Source: Desulfobacteraceae bacterium (GTDB lineage: Bacteria; Desulfobacterota; Desulfobacteria; Desulfobacterales; RPRI01). From it: a stretch of 32,184 nt of DNA. The stretch's first letter is position 1; each line of letters opens with the position of its first letter. Positions 1 to 7,413 of the stretch are shown here, in pieces. Both the position numbers and the translations under genes were made by a program. Below the pieces are notes generated by a model. That model was not told the origin of the DNA, did no database searches, and worked only from the letters and a program-made list of their open reading frames with translations. The stretch spans positions 1-32,184 of the forward strand of contig RPRI01000051.1 of NCBI GenBank assembly GCA_003818505.1, given 5' to 3'.

Positions 1-1949
1 AGATCGAAGAACGTTATGGTTTCCGCTCTTCTTTTAATTTCGTTTCAGGCGATTACCCTGTTCCGTCGGCATTGCGCCTATATCTGACAGATCACGGATT
101 TGAAATAGGCATACACGGCCTGCATCACGATAAAAACCTGTTCCGGTCCAGAAAGATCTTTGAGAAGCAGGCTGGTGAAATAAACCGATATATAAAGGAA
201 TGGGGTGTTGCAGGTTTTCGCTGCCCCAGCATGTACCATGACCTTGAAATGCTTCATGATTTAGACATTGAATATGACGCCTCCACCTTTGATACTGATC
301 CTTTTGAACCGCAGCCGGACGGTATGGGCACCATTTTCCCTTTTTTTGTTCCGAACCGCCGCTCCTCCTCAACTGAGCCTCGACCCTCGACCCTCGACCC
401 TCTCCCCTCAAACGGTTACATCGAGCTCCCCTATACCCTCCCCCAGGATTTTCTTCTCTTTGTCCTAATGCAGGAAAAGAATATCGATATCTGGAAGAAA
501 AAGCTGGATTGGATCGTTGAAAATGGCGGAATGGCTCTGTTCATCACGCATCCAAACTATATGAACTTTGATAAAACACCAAATTATGAGGAATATCCCG
601 TCGAATATTATGAGGAATTTCTGAAATACATTCAATCTAAATACAAAGACCGGTACTGGCACGCACTGCCTAAAGACATGTCACGTTTTTGGGCCTGCAA
701 GCACGAGCTCAAAACAACCTCGCCCCTCAACTCAACACCCTTAACCCGATCATCTCGCCCATCGCCCCTGACCCCTAAACCCCATCTCCACGCCTGCATG
801 CTCGTCTACTCTTTTTATGAATCGGACAACCGGGTCATGCGGTATGCGGAGGCTCTGGTGAAGCGAGGTGATGCCGTTGATGTTATCGCTTTGGGCAAGG
901 AAGGAACGCCCCGTTATGAAGAGATCAGGGGAGTCAAGGTTTACCGGATACAAAAACGGATGATCGATGAAAAAGGCAAGCTATCCTATTTGCTGAAATT
1001 GACCGCTTTTCTATTTAATTCCTTGATCTTTTTGACAAACAAACATCGGGAAAAACCATATAATTTGATCCATGTTCACTCCGTTCCCGATTTTGAAGTC
1101 TTCGCTACAATTTTTTCAAAACTGCAAGGCGCCAAAATCATCCTGGATATTCACGACATCGTTCCCGAGTTTTATGCAAGCAAATTCAATCAAAATGAAA
1201 AGAGTATGGTGTTCAAGGCATTGGTGATGCTGGAGTGGCTTTCCAGCAAATACGCCGACCATGTCATTATATCCAATCATCTCTGGGAGAAGACGATCCT
1301 CTCCCGTTCTGTGGCGAGGGATAAATGCACGGTCATCATGAATTACCCGGATGAATCCATTTTTTATAAACGGCCGCGAGAGAGAAATGACGGAAAGTTC
1401 GTCATGATTTATCCGGGAACGCTGGGCTGGCATCAGGGATTGGACATTGCCATTCAGTCCTTCTCTTTGATAAAAGATCAGGTCCCGGAGGCGGAGTTTC
1501 ATATCTACGGTCGCGGTCCGGAGAAAAAAAATCTGGAGCGCCTGATTGCTGAACTGGGTTTGGAAAACAGGGTTTTCATCAAAGAAACGGTGCCGATCGA
1601 TCAGATCGGAAAAATCATGGCCAATGCCGACCTGGGTATCATCCCCAAGCGCAATGACCCTTTTGGTGGCGAAGCCTTCAGCACCAAGATACTGGAATTC
1701 ATGTCTCTCGGTGTGCCCGTGATTGTTGCTGAAACCAAGATCGACAGGTTCTATTTCAATGATTCAATATTGAAATTCTTCAAGCCGGACGATGCGAACG
1801 ATCTTGCGCAATGCATGCTTTCACTGAGAAGCGACAAGACCTTGCGTGATCGCCTCCGTGAAAATGCCCAGAAGTTTGTTGAAGACTACAATTGGACAAA
1901 AAGGAAACAGGAATACTTCAGTTTGGTCGATTCCTTAACAAAAAACTAA
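1..1949 (+). CDS. Polysaccharide deacetylase (NodB-type) fused to GT4 glycosyltransferase, 5' partial
   Basis: The reading frame is open from base 3, so the true start lies upstream. The first part (to about base 700) is the C-terminal portion of a NodB-type polysaccharide deacetylase. It carries the metal-binding HGLHH motif, FRCPS, and the ELPYTLPQDF and WHALPKD segments seen in EPS-associated deacetylases. The second part (from about base 785) is a GT4 glycosyltransferase with a GT-B fold. It starts at HACMLVYSFYESDNRVMRYA, contains a PGTLGWHQGLD loop, and has an E-x7-E motif (EAFSTKILE, bases 1671-1697) that binds the nucleotide sugar. The deacetylase would remove N-acetyl groups from the polysaccharide and the GT4 would add a sugar on the cytoplasmic side, so joining the two in one chain is unusual. 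The linker (718-785) and an insertion in the deacetylase domain (378-411) are encoded by C-rich repeat sequence. Confidence 0.85.
   Translation, partial: IEERYGFRSSFNFVSGDYPVPSALRLYLTDHGFEIGIHGLHHDKNLFRSRKIFEKQAGEINRYIKEWGVAGFRCPSMYHDLEMLHDLDIEYDASTFDTDPFEPQPDGMGTIFPFFVPNRRSSSTEPRPSTLDPLPSNGYIELPYTLPQDFLLFVLMQEKNIDIWKKKLDWIVENGGMALFITHPNYMNFDKTPNYEEYPVEYYEEFLKYIQSKYKDRYWHALPKDMSRFWACKHELKTTSPLNSTPLTRSSRPSPLTPKPHLHACMLVYSFYESDNRVMRYAEALVKRGDAVDVIALGKEGTPRYEEIRGVKVYRIQKRMIDEKGKLSYLLKLTAFLFNSLIFLTNKHREKPYNLIHVHSVPDFEVFATIFSKLQGAKIILDIHDIVPEFYASKFNQNEKSMVFKALVMLEWLSSKYADHVIISNHLWEKTILSRSVARDKCTVIMNYPDESIFYKRPRERNDGKFVMIYPGTLGWHQGLDIAIQSFSLIKDQVPEAEFHIYGRGPEKKNLERLIAELGLENRVFIKETVPIDQIGKIMANADLGIIPKRNDPFGGEAFSTKILEFMSLGVPVIVAETKIDRFYFNDSILKFFKPDDANDLAQCMLSLRSDKTLRDRLRENAQKFVEDYNWTKRKQEYFSLVDSLTKN
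378..411 (+). repeat. C-rich 'cgaccct' tandem repeat inside coding sequence
   Basis: Four units of roughly 7 bp (cctcgac-like) lie in frame within the deacetylase domain and encode a Pro/Ser/Thr/Leu-rich loop (PRPSTLDPLPS). The flanks on both sides are normal deacetylase sequence, so this is an in-frame insertion in a tolerated loop. Similar ccct-rich tracts occur between genes at 23997-24028 and 30268-30296. Confidence 0.7.
718..785 (+). repeat. C-rich degenerate repeat forming the interdomain linker
   Basis: This degenerate C-rich tract of ccct and cccc units encodes the Pro/Ser/Thr-rich linker between the end of the deacetylase domain (about base 715) and the start of the GT4 domain (about base 785). 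Its composition matches the other ccct tracts of the window and differs from the surrounding coding sequence. Confidence 0.6.
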
Positions 1950-2019
1950 GGCCTGGTTAAAACTAAGATCCGTATCGAGAAGGTCCTGCTGCCGTCGCAA
2001 GAAGAAGGATAAACATAAA

Positions 2020-2301
2020 ATGAGAACCAAGACAGTAACCCTTAAGCTGCCATTGAGCGTATTTTCAGCGCTCAAAAAAACACCGGTTGAGTTTTCAGAT
2101 GAGATACGCCTGACTGCGGCGGTAAAGTGGTATGAGATGGGTGTCGTCTCCCAAGAGAAAGCTGCTGAAATAGCCGGCATGAACCGTGAGGACTTCTTGC
2201 CGGCGTTGTTAAAATTCAACGTATCCCCTTTTCAATATTCAGCAGATGAGGTTCTTCGAGAGGCAGGCTATGAGTGTGATTTTATGAGAATTGGTGAATG
2301 A
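2020..2301 (+). CDS. UPF0175 family protein (orphan antitoxin-like)
   Basis: This 93-residue protein matches the UPF0175 family pattern: a short basic N-terminal strand, then EIRLTAAVKWYEMGVVSQEKAAEIAGMNR, a helix-turn-helix-like segment, then residues typical of the family C-terminus. UPF0175 proteins usually sit directly upstream of a DUF3368/PIN-type gene and are treated as antitoxins; no such partner follows here. Instead the stop overlaps the start of the next glycosyltransferase (ATGA at 2298-2301), so the two are probably translationally coupled. A purine-rich stretch at 2001-2009 could serve as the ribosome binding site, though it lies rather far from the ATG. Family membership is clear; the role inside an EPS operon is unknown. 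Confidence 0.75.
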   Translation: MRTKTVTLKLPLSVFSALKKTPVEFSDEIRLTAAVKWYEMGVVSQEKAAEIAGMNREDFLPALLKFNVSPFQYSADEVLREAGYECDFMRIGE

Positions 2302-3179
2302 ACCAGAATCATCATAACAATTTATCCTACGTTCTAATCACGCCGGCGCGTAATGAAGAGGCATATGTAGAACAAACAATCCAATCTGTAATATCGCAAA
2401 CTGTTTTGCCCCGAAAGTGGGTGATTGTCAGCGATGGTTCGACGGACCGCACCGATGAGATTGTAAAAAAATATGTGATTGAATATTCCTGGCTTGAACT
2501 AATTCGGATGCCTGAACACAGGGATCGTCAGTTCGCCGCAAAGGTCAGCGCCTTTAACGCAGGTTATGAAAAAGTTAAGGATTTAAAATATGATATTATC
2601 GGCAATCTCGACGCCGATATTTCTTTCGGCCCGGATTATTTTGAGTTTCTGCTTTCAAAGTTTCAAGAAGATCCAAGTCTCGGTGTAGCCGGAACTCCTT
2701 TTGTTGAAGAAGGGAAACATTACGACTACCGGTTTACAAATATTGAGCATGTTTCGGGAGCCTGTCAGATGTTCCGGCGAAAATGTTTCGAAGAGATCGG
2801 AGGATATGTCCCCATAAAAGGAGGGGGTATCGATTGGGTGGCCGTCACAACTGCAAGAATGAAAGGCTGGAAGACAAGAACTTTTACCGATAAAACATGC
2901 CGGCACCATCGGACAATGGGAACCGGCAACGTCAGCGCAAACATGATCTGGTTCAGGCAGGGGAGAAAAGACTATTTTTTGGGCAATCATCCTTTATGGG
3001 AAATTTTCAGAAGCATTTATCAAATGACGAAAAAACCAATTATCATAGGCGGGTCACTTATTATGCTGGGGTTTATTTGGTCCGCCATAACCGGAATGGA
3101 CAAACCAATTCCGGCAGAGCTTGAACGATTTATTCGCAGCGAACAGATGCAGAGATTAAAAAAAGCGTTAAAGATTTAA
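2298..3179 (+). CDS. GT2 family glycosyltransferase
   Basis: A GT-A fold glycosyltransferase of 293 residues. Visible motifs are the N-terminal strand VLITPARNEE, DGSTD at residues 46-50 (nucleotide binding) and the metal-binding DxD in NLDADIS (D105, D107). A GGGIDW segment and a cluster of aromatic and basic residues (WFRQGRKDYF) lie toward the acceptor side. A hydrophobic segment (IIIGGSLIMLGFIWSAI) near the C-terminus suggests membrane association. It would transfer a sugar to the lipid-linked EPS repeat unit at the cytoplasmic face. The start overlaps the UPF0175 stop by four bases. Donor and acceptor cannot be read from sequence. Confidence 0.88.
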   Translation: MNQNHHNNLSYVLITPARNEEAYVEQTIQSVISQTVLPRKWVIVSDGSTDRTDEIVKKYVIEYSWLELIRMPEHRDRQFAAKVSAFNAGYEKVKDLKYDIIGNLDADISFGPDYFEFLLSKFQEDPSLGVAGTPFVEEGKHYDYRFTNIEHVSGACQMFRRKCFEEIGGYVPIKGGGIDWVAVTTARMKGWKTRTFTDKTCRHHRTMGTGNVSANMIWFRQGRKDYFLGNHPLWEIFRSIYQMTKKPIIIGGSLIMLGFIWSAITGMDKPIPAELERFIRSEQMQRLKKALKI

Positions 3180-3201
3180 GAATTTTTAGCCGCCGACCGA
3201 C

Positions 3202-3413
3202 GCAGACAAATTATTATGGACATAAAAGACAATAAAATACGAGGGTCATGGTTTATATTTGGCATCAAAAGGTTTGAGTTAAATCTGTCCGAAGGACTTG
3301 ATTGTTTATCGTCAGTGTTGGATTTGCCCGAAGGGCACGATAGTTTATCGCCTAGACGATAATATCTGCGAGCGTCTGCGTCTGTCTGCGGCTAATATGA
3401 ATTGAATTTGTCT
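3202..3413 (+). repeat. Internally deleted relic of the GxxExxY repeat unit
   Basis: The left edge (3202-3238) copies the sequence around the start codon of the downstream GxxExxY gene (ATTATTATGGAcATAAA). The right part (3270-3400) copies the repeat-encoded 3' end of that gene, twice: once degenerate (3270-3310) and once near-perfect (3315-3353). It then continues into the same tctgcgg-ctaatatgaat tail. The catalytic middle of the gene is absent. This is what an internal deletion, or a short non-autonomous derivative, of the whole unit would look like. Confidence 0.6.
3315..3353 (+). repeat. 39-bp perfect direct repeat, copy 1
   Basis: Identical over 39 bases to 3781-3819, where it encodes part of the GxxExxY protein's C-terminus. 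The core cccgaagggcacgata is found a third time at about 3896-3911. The element contains a short palindrome (gccc-gaa-gggc). Confidence 0.9.
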
Positions 3414-3426
3414 GCGGCAAATTATT

Positions 3427-3861
3427 ATGGATATAAACGACATAACATATAAGATTAATGGTGCTATATATGAGGTCAATCGAGTTCTCGGTCCGGGCTT
3501 CCTGGAAAAGGTTTACGAGAATGCCTTGTTGATAGAACTTCGCGAAAGAGGCTTGAAAACGGAAAATCAAGTGCCGATTGAAGTCAAATATAAAGGTCAT
3601 AGTGTCGGGGACTATATCGCAGATTTATTAGTGGAAGGAAAAGTCATTATAGAACTAAAAACTGTTGAAAATATTAGTACATTACATGAAGCACAATTAT
3701 TGAACTATCTGAAAGCGACAGGTGTTAAAGTCGGGCTGTTAGTAAATTTCCAAAATCAGAAAGCTCAAATAAAAAGAATGGTGTTGGATTTGCCCGAAGG
3801 GCACGATAGTTTATCGCCTGTCAAGTCGACAGACGATAATGTCTGCGATCGTCCGCGTTAG
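3427..3861 (+). CDS. GxxExxY family protein (PDDEXK-like nuclease fold)
   Basis: A 144-residue protein with the defining motif G-F-L-E-K-V-Y (GxxExxY) near residue 26, followed by VGDYIADLLVEGKVIIELKT. That segment supplies the D and E-x-K residues of a PDDEXK-type (PF13366-like) fold. Members are widespread, of unproven function, and often embedded in repeat-rich DNA, as here. The last 24 or so residues (from DLPEGHDS onward) are encoded by the 39-bp repeat and its neighbours, so the ancestral protein probably ended near IKRMVL. Its start at 3427 lies inside a repeat also present at about 3205. It is flanked by EPS genes on the same strand but nothing links it to polysaccharide synthesis; it looks like a passenger cassette. 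Confidence 0.88.
   Translation: MDINDITYKINGAIYEVNRVLGPGFLEKVYENALLIELRERGLKTENQVPIEVKYKGHSVGDYIADLLVEGKVIIELKTVENISTLHEAQLLNYLKATGVKVGLLVNFQNQKAQIKRMVLDLPEGHDSLSPVKSTDDNVCDRPR
3781..3819 (+). repeat. 39-bp perfect direct repeat, copy 2 (coding)
   Basis: Second copy of the 39-bp repeat at 3315-3353, here in frame at the 3' end of the GxxExxY gene, encoding VLDLPEGHDSLSP. Confidence 0.9.
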
Positions 3862-4003
3862 TCCGCGGCTAATATGAAAGCTTGTGTTAAACATGCCCGA
3901 AGGGCACGATAATATCTGCGGTTGTCTGCGGCTAATATGAATCGTATTTGTTAAAAATCTGTGTTTGTCTGCGGCAAAAGAACATATTTGAAGGGAGTTA
4001 TTT
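3862..4003 (+). repeat. Repeat tail of the GxxExxY cassette
   Basis: No gene. The stretch contains copies of the tctgcgg/ctaatatgaa unit at 3861-3878 and 3924-3942, a third cccgaagggcacgata core at about 3896-3911, and a final tctgcggcaaa at about 3968. It ends just before the ribosome binding site (aagggag, 3991-3997) of the next gene. Confidence 0.7.
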
Positions 4004-5161
4004 GTGAGCGATATTAAGGAAAGCGCGCTGAAAGTCGAAAAATGGGTCGAAGACCACAGCTACAAGGGTTACGATCCGGCTGACGGCTTGACATCATATT
4101 TGAGACCGCTCACCTTCGGAAATTTATTCCTGGATCGTTGTCTACAGCAACTTGTCTGGCGCAGCCCGATCAATATCCGTCCGATTTTAGGCGTAAAACC
4201 CAAAGCCTCTTTTATCGCTCGCGGTTATATGGCATGGGGCTATCTTACCAGATACAAAACCACCAACGATGAGAATTATAGGCGTAAAGCAATTGAGTGT
4301 CTTGAATGGTTAAAAACCAATAAAGCGCCGGGTTATAAAGATTATAGCTGGGGCAAAACACATGATTTCGCCAGCAGGAGTGGCAGACAGGGAAAATTTG
4401 AACCAATTACAATATGGACCAGTCTCATCGGATTCGCGTTCCTTGAGGCATATGAAATAACCAAAGACAAGAAACATTTGCAAGTGGCGGAAAGTATTTG
4501 TAACTGGATATTAAATGTACCAAGAAATCAGACATCATCCGGCTTTTGCATAAACTACACACCTAAGGATGATGGAAGCTGTACCATCCACAACCAAAGT
4601 ATGGTTGCAGCCGCCATGCTCGCAAAAACATACAAACATACCGGCAATAAAGGTTTTCTTGAAATAGCCGGCGAAGCTATGAAGTATTCCTGCACGCGCC
4701 AACAGCCGGATGGCTCATGGTTCTATGGCGAAGGACCCACATGGCATTGGATTGACAATTTTCACACGGGATATAATCTGGACGCTCTCAAGTGCTATAT
4801 CGAAAATACGGGTGACAAGAAATACGAAGACAATCTGAAGAAAGGCTTTGATTTTTTTAAAAATAATTTCATTGAACCAACGGGCAGACCGAAATATTAC
4901 CACAACCGCGCTTATCCGATCGACAGTCAGTGCATATCCCAATCCATAGAGACCCTGGCCAATTTTTCTGAGTATGATCCAACATCCCTGGAACTGGCTT
5001 TAAAAGTCGCCAAGTGGGCAATTAATAATATGCAAGACAAAACAGGTTATTTCTATTACGCCAAATATCCAATGTTCACATTAAAAACGCCCCTTATTCA
5101 CTGGGCACAAGCCACAACATATAAAGCGCTCGGGCTCCTTATTGCCAAACTAAATTCATAA
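4004..5161 (+). CDS. VpsJ-like polysaccharide biosynthesis protein, predicted alpha/alpha toroid
   Basis: A soluble 385-residue protein built of repeated helical hairpins with Trp/Tyr/Gly-rich turns (AIECLEWLKTNKAPGYKDYS, QQPDGSWFYGEGPTWHWIDN, NMQDKTGYFYY). This is the pattern of (alpha/alpha)6 barrel proteins related to glycan-active enzymes. EPS loci often carry such a gene, named VpsJ after the Vibrio polysaccharide cluster and sometimes mislabelled as an aminolevulinate dehydratase. The exact reaction is not established; a role in glycan modification or hydrolysis is inferred. The start is GTG at 4004, chosen because aagggag lies seven bases upstream. No signal peptide is seen. Nine bases separate it from the next gene, so the two are co-transcribed. 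Confidence 0.7.
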   Translation: MSDIKESALKVEKWVEDHSYKGYDPADGLTSYLRPLTFGNLFLDRCLQQLVWRSPINIRPILGVKPKASFIARGYMAWGYLTRYKTTNDENYRRKAIECLEWLKTNKAPGYKDYSWGKTHDFASRSGRQGKFEPITIWTSLIGFAFLEAYEITKDKKHLQVAESICNWILNVPRNQTSSGFCINYTPKDDGSCTIHNQSMVAAAMLAKTYKHTGNKGFLEIAGEAMKYSCTRQQPDGSWFYGEGPTWHWIDNFHTGYNLDALKCYIENTGDKKYEDNLKKGFDFFKNNFIEPTGRPKYYHNRAYPIDSQCISQSIETLANFSEYDPTSLELALKVAKWAINNMQDKTGYFYYAKYPMFTLKTPLIHWAQATTYKALGLLIAKLNS

Positions 5162-5169
5162 AAGCTCTT

Positions 5170-6150
5170 ATGCAGTCAGAAACAAACCGCATCACCGTCT
5201 GTATTTGTACCTTCAAACGGCCGCAGATGCTTTCCAATCTACTAAGCAAGTTGCAGTACCAAGTTACAGAAAATCTGTTCACATATTCAGCTGTCGTTGT
5301 CGATAATGACACCAATCAATCAGCCAGAGAAACCGTTAATACCTGGCAGGATAAATCAGCCATACAAATCGATTATTACTTCGAATCTGAACAGAACATT
5401 GCCCTTGCCCGGAACAAAGCAGTAGAAAACGCTACGGGCAATTTCATCGCTTTTATTGACGATGACGAGCTTCCAACGGGTTCATGGCTTCTGAATCTTT
5501 ACAAGACATTGATGAAACACAGCGTTGATGCGGTACTCGGACCTGTAAAACCACATTATCCTGAAATGACGCCCGATTGGCTCATTAAAAGCAAGCTTTG
5601 CGAAAGGCCTGAGCACAAAACAGGCACGATTTTACATTGGGGACAGACGCGCACAGGCAACGTTATTCTCAACAAAAGACTATTTGAGAATAAAAATCTT
5701 TGGTTCGATCCCGCATTCGGAAAAACGGGCGGCGAAGATACTATATTCTTTAAAAAACATCACGAAAACGGAAAAACGTTTGTGTGGTGCAATGAAGCAG
5801 TAGTGTATGAAACAGTACCACCAGAGCGTTGCACCAAAATCTTTCACATCAGAAAGAACCTCAGAATTGGATGCGGCGTTGGCGAGAATCTTCGTAAGCA
5901 AGAGGCTGAATTTTGTCCTACCGATAGAAAGAAAAACAATAGGGGACTTCGCAATAGAATAATCATCCTTCTGAGTCAGCTCTTTCTCTTATGTAAAAGT
6001 TTTATCTGGATTATCTTAACAGTCATTCCGTTACCCTTAGTTGTCTTTTGCGGAAAAGCTTATTATGTGCGCTTTCTTGCAAAATTATCATACAACTTTG
6101 GAGTTATTTCCGGATTTTTTGGATTTGTTGTTATCCGTTATCGATCCTGA
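5170..6150 (+). CDS. GT2 family glycosyltransferase with C-terminal membrane segments (ExoM-like)
   Basis: The N-terminal GT-A domain begins TVCICTFKRPQML, has VVVDND near residue 45 and a DDDE metal-binding motif at residues 97-100, followed by ELPTGSWL. The later segment GGEDTIFFKK matches the acceptor/catalytic region typical of succinoglycan-type ExoM-like transferases. Two or three hydrophobic segments follow (about residues 264-322), anchoring it to the inner membrane. It would extend the lipid-linked oligosaccharide repeat unit. The sugar donor is not predictable. It follows the VpsJ-like gene at nine bases. Confidence 0.88.
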   Translation: MQSETNRITVCICTFKRPQMLSNLLSKLQYQVTENLFTYSAVVVDNDTNQSARETVNTWQDKSAIQIDYYFESEQNIALARNKAVENATGNFIAFIDDDELPTGSWLLNLYKTLMKHSVDAVLGPVKPHYPEMTPDWLIKSKLCERPEHKTGTILHWGQTRTGNVILNKRLFENKNLWFDPAFGKTGGEDTIFFKKHHENGKTFVWCNEAVVYETVPPERCTKIFHIRKNLRIGCGVGENLRKQEAEFCPTDRKKNNRGLRNRIIILLSQLFLLCKSFIWIILTVIPLPLVVFCGKAYYVRFLAKLSYNFGVISGFFGFVVIRYRS

Positions 6151-6211
6151 TAGCTAACGTTAATTGCATAAGGTGTAATAATTATATCATCAGAAGGCTT
6201 TCAGTTACTTA

Positions 6212-7309
6212 ATGGAATTAATGGTTATGAGACAGTTAGATGAAGGTTATACATATCAAGTTGACAATATAGATAAAAATGCATGGCATAATTTACTGGG
6301 TAAATTCAATGACTCATCTTTTTACCAGACTTGGTCCTATGGAGCGATATCATGGGAGAAAGAAAGTTTGAGTCATCTCATCCTGCGTAAGAATGACGAA
6401 ATTATTTCGATTGCGCAGCTGAGGACAGCCAAACTCCCTTTGATGCCAATTGGCTTCGCATATCTATCATGGGGACCAATATGGAGGAAAAAAGGGGGAA
6501 AAAACGACTATGAAATTTTGCGAAATATGTTGCGAGCCCTATACAGTGAATACGTGAAAAAGCGCTTGTACCTTCTGAGAATTATTCCCAAACAAATTCA
6601 TGATAATGAAGATGCAATTATAGGAGTATATAAGGATGAAGGCTTTTCTTGGTTGCCCGACCCGCAGAAAACCATATATGTCGATTTAACGCCATCACTT
6701 GATGAAATAAGAAAAAATATGGGTTCAGGATGGAAGAAAACCTTAAGGCGGTCAATGAATATTGATATGGATTTGATTGAAGACGATGAAGCCAGTTTAA
6801 ACGATACTGCGATAAGCTTAGTTAGAGAGATGAAAAAACGAAAAGGATTTGCTGATTTTGGTTCCATGGAAAATAATTTGATCATTAATAACGATCTCCC
6901 TAATGAATTGAAGATGAAATTGGTGTTTTGTAAGTTTGAAAATGAGTTGGTGGCTGTGTTTGGCTGGTCAAAGATCGGCGAAACAGGGATCCCGCTCGTA
7001 TCGGCAACTGGTAACAATGCATCAAAATCTCTCGCACCACACCGATTTTATTGGAAAATGATCGAATATTACAAAAATAATGGTTTTAGAAAATGTGATC
7101 TTGGCGGCATTAATAAAAAGAATAATCCCGGCGGATATCAATTTAAAGCAGGCGTTGCAGGTGCAACGCGTATAGAAAAAAATTATATTGGGCAATTTGA
7201 CCTATGTGAGAACTATTTCAGTTCTTTTTGTTTTAAGACAGGCATGTCCTTTCGTCAGCATTGTCGAAGCTTGCTTGCTAAAGTGAATAGAATGAAAAGT
7301 TACCGGTAG
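6212..7309 (+). CDS. FemAB-like GNAT-fold transferase
   Basis: A soluble 365-residue protein with the two-GNAT arrangement of the FemAB / Acetyltransf_6 group. Visible hallmarks are SSFYQTWSYGAISWE near the N-terminus, YLSWGPIWRKKG, the basic central segment GWKKTLRRS, and the C-terminal signature DLGGINKKNNPGGYQFKAGV. Such proteins are a regular part of EPS loci, including exosortase-associated ones, where they are thought to attach an amino-acyl or acyl group to a sugar amine. The substrate is unknown. ATG codons at 6212, 6221 and 6227 are all possible starts and none has a convincing ribosome binding site. Confidence 0.82.
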   Translation: MELMVMRQLDEGYTYQVDNIDKNAWHNLLGKFNDSSFYQTWSYGAISWEKESLSHLILRKNDEIISIAQLRTAKLPLMPIGFAYLSWGPIWRKKGGKNDYEILRNMLRALYSEYVKKRLYLLRIIPKQIHDNEDAIIGVYKDEGFSWLPDPQKTIYVDLTPSLDEIRKNMGSGWKKTLRRSMNIDMDLIEDDEASLNDTAISLVREMKKRKGFADFGSMENNLIINNDLPNELKMKLVFCKFENELVAVFGWSKIGETGIPLVSATGNNASKSLAPHRFYWKMIEYYKNNGFRKCDLGGINKKNNPGGYQFKAGVAGATRIEKNYIGQFDLCENYFSSFCFKTGMSFRQHCRSLLAKVNRMKSYR

Positions 7310-7413
7310 CTTTTCTCTGCACAAAATTATGAGAATCCCCTCTTCAATTCCCGTGAATAGTCTCTTCACAAGGTGTATTCTGCGGATTGAAGAAATCCGA
7401 AAAAATTAAAGAT

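Noticed and set aside
1116-1502. Minus-strand open frame of 128 codons
   Set aside because: It lies wholly inside the GT4 domain coding sequence on the other strand and has no protein-family features.
3202-4003. CRISPR-like array of short repeats
   Set aside because: Spacing is irregular, copies are degenerate and partly coding, and no uniform spacers are present.
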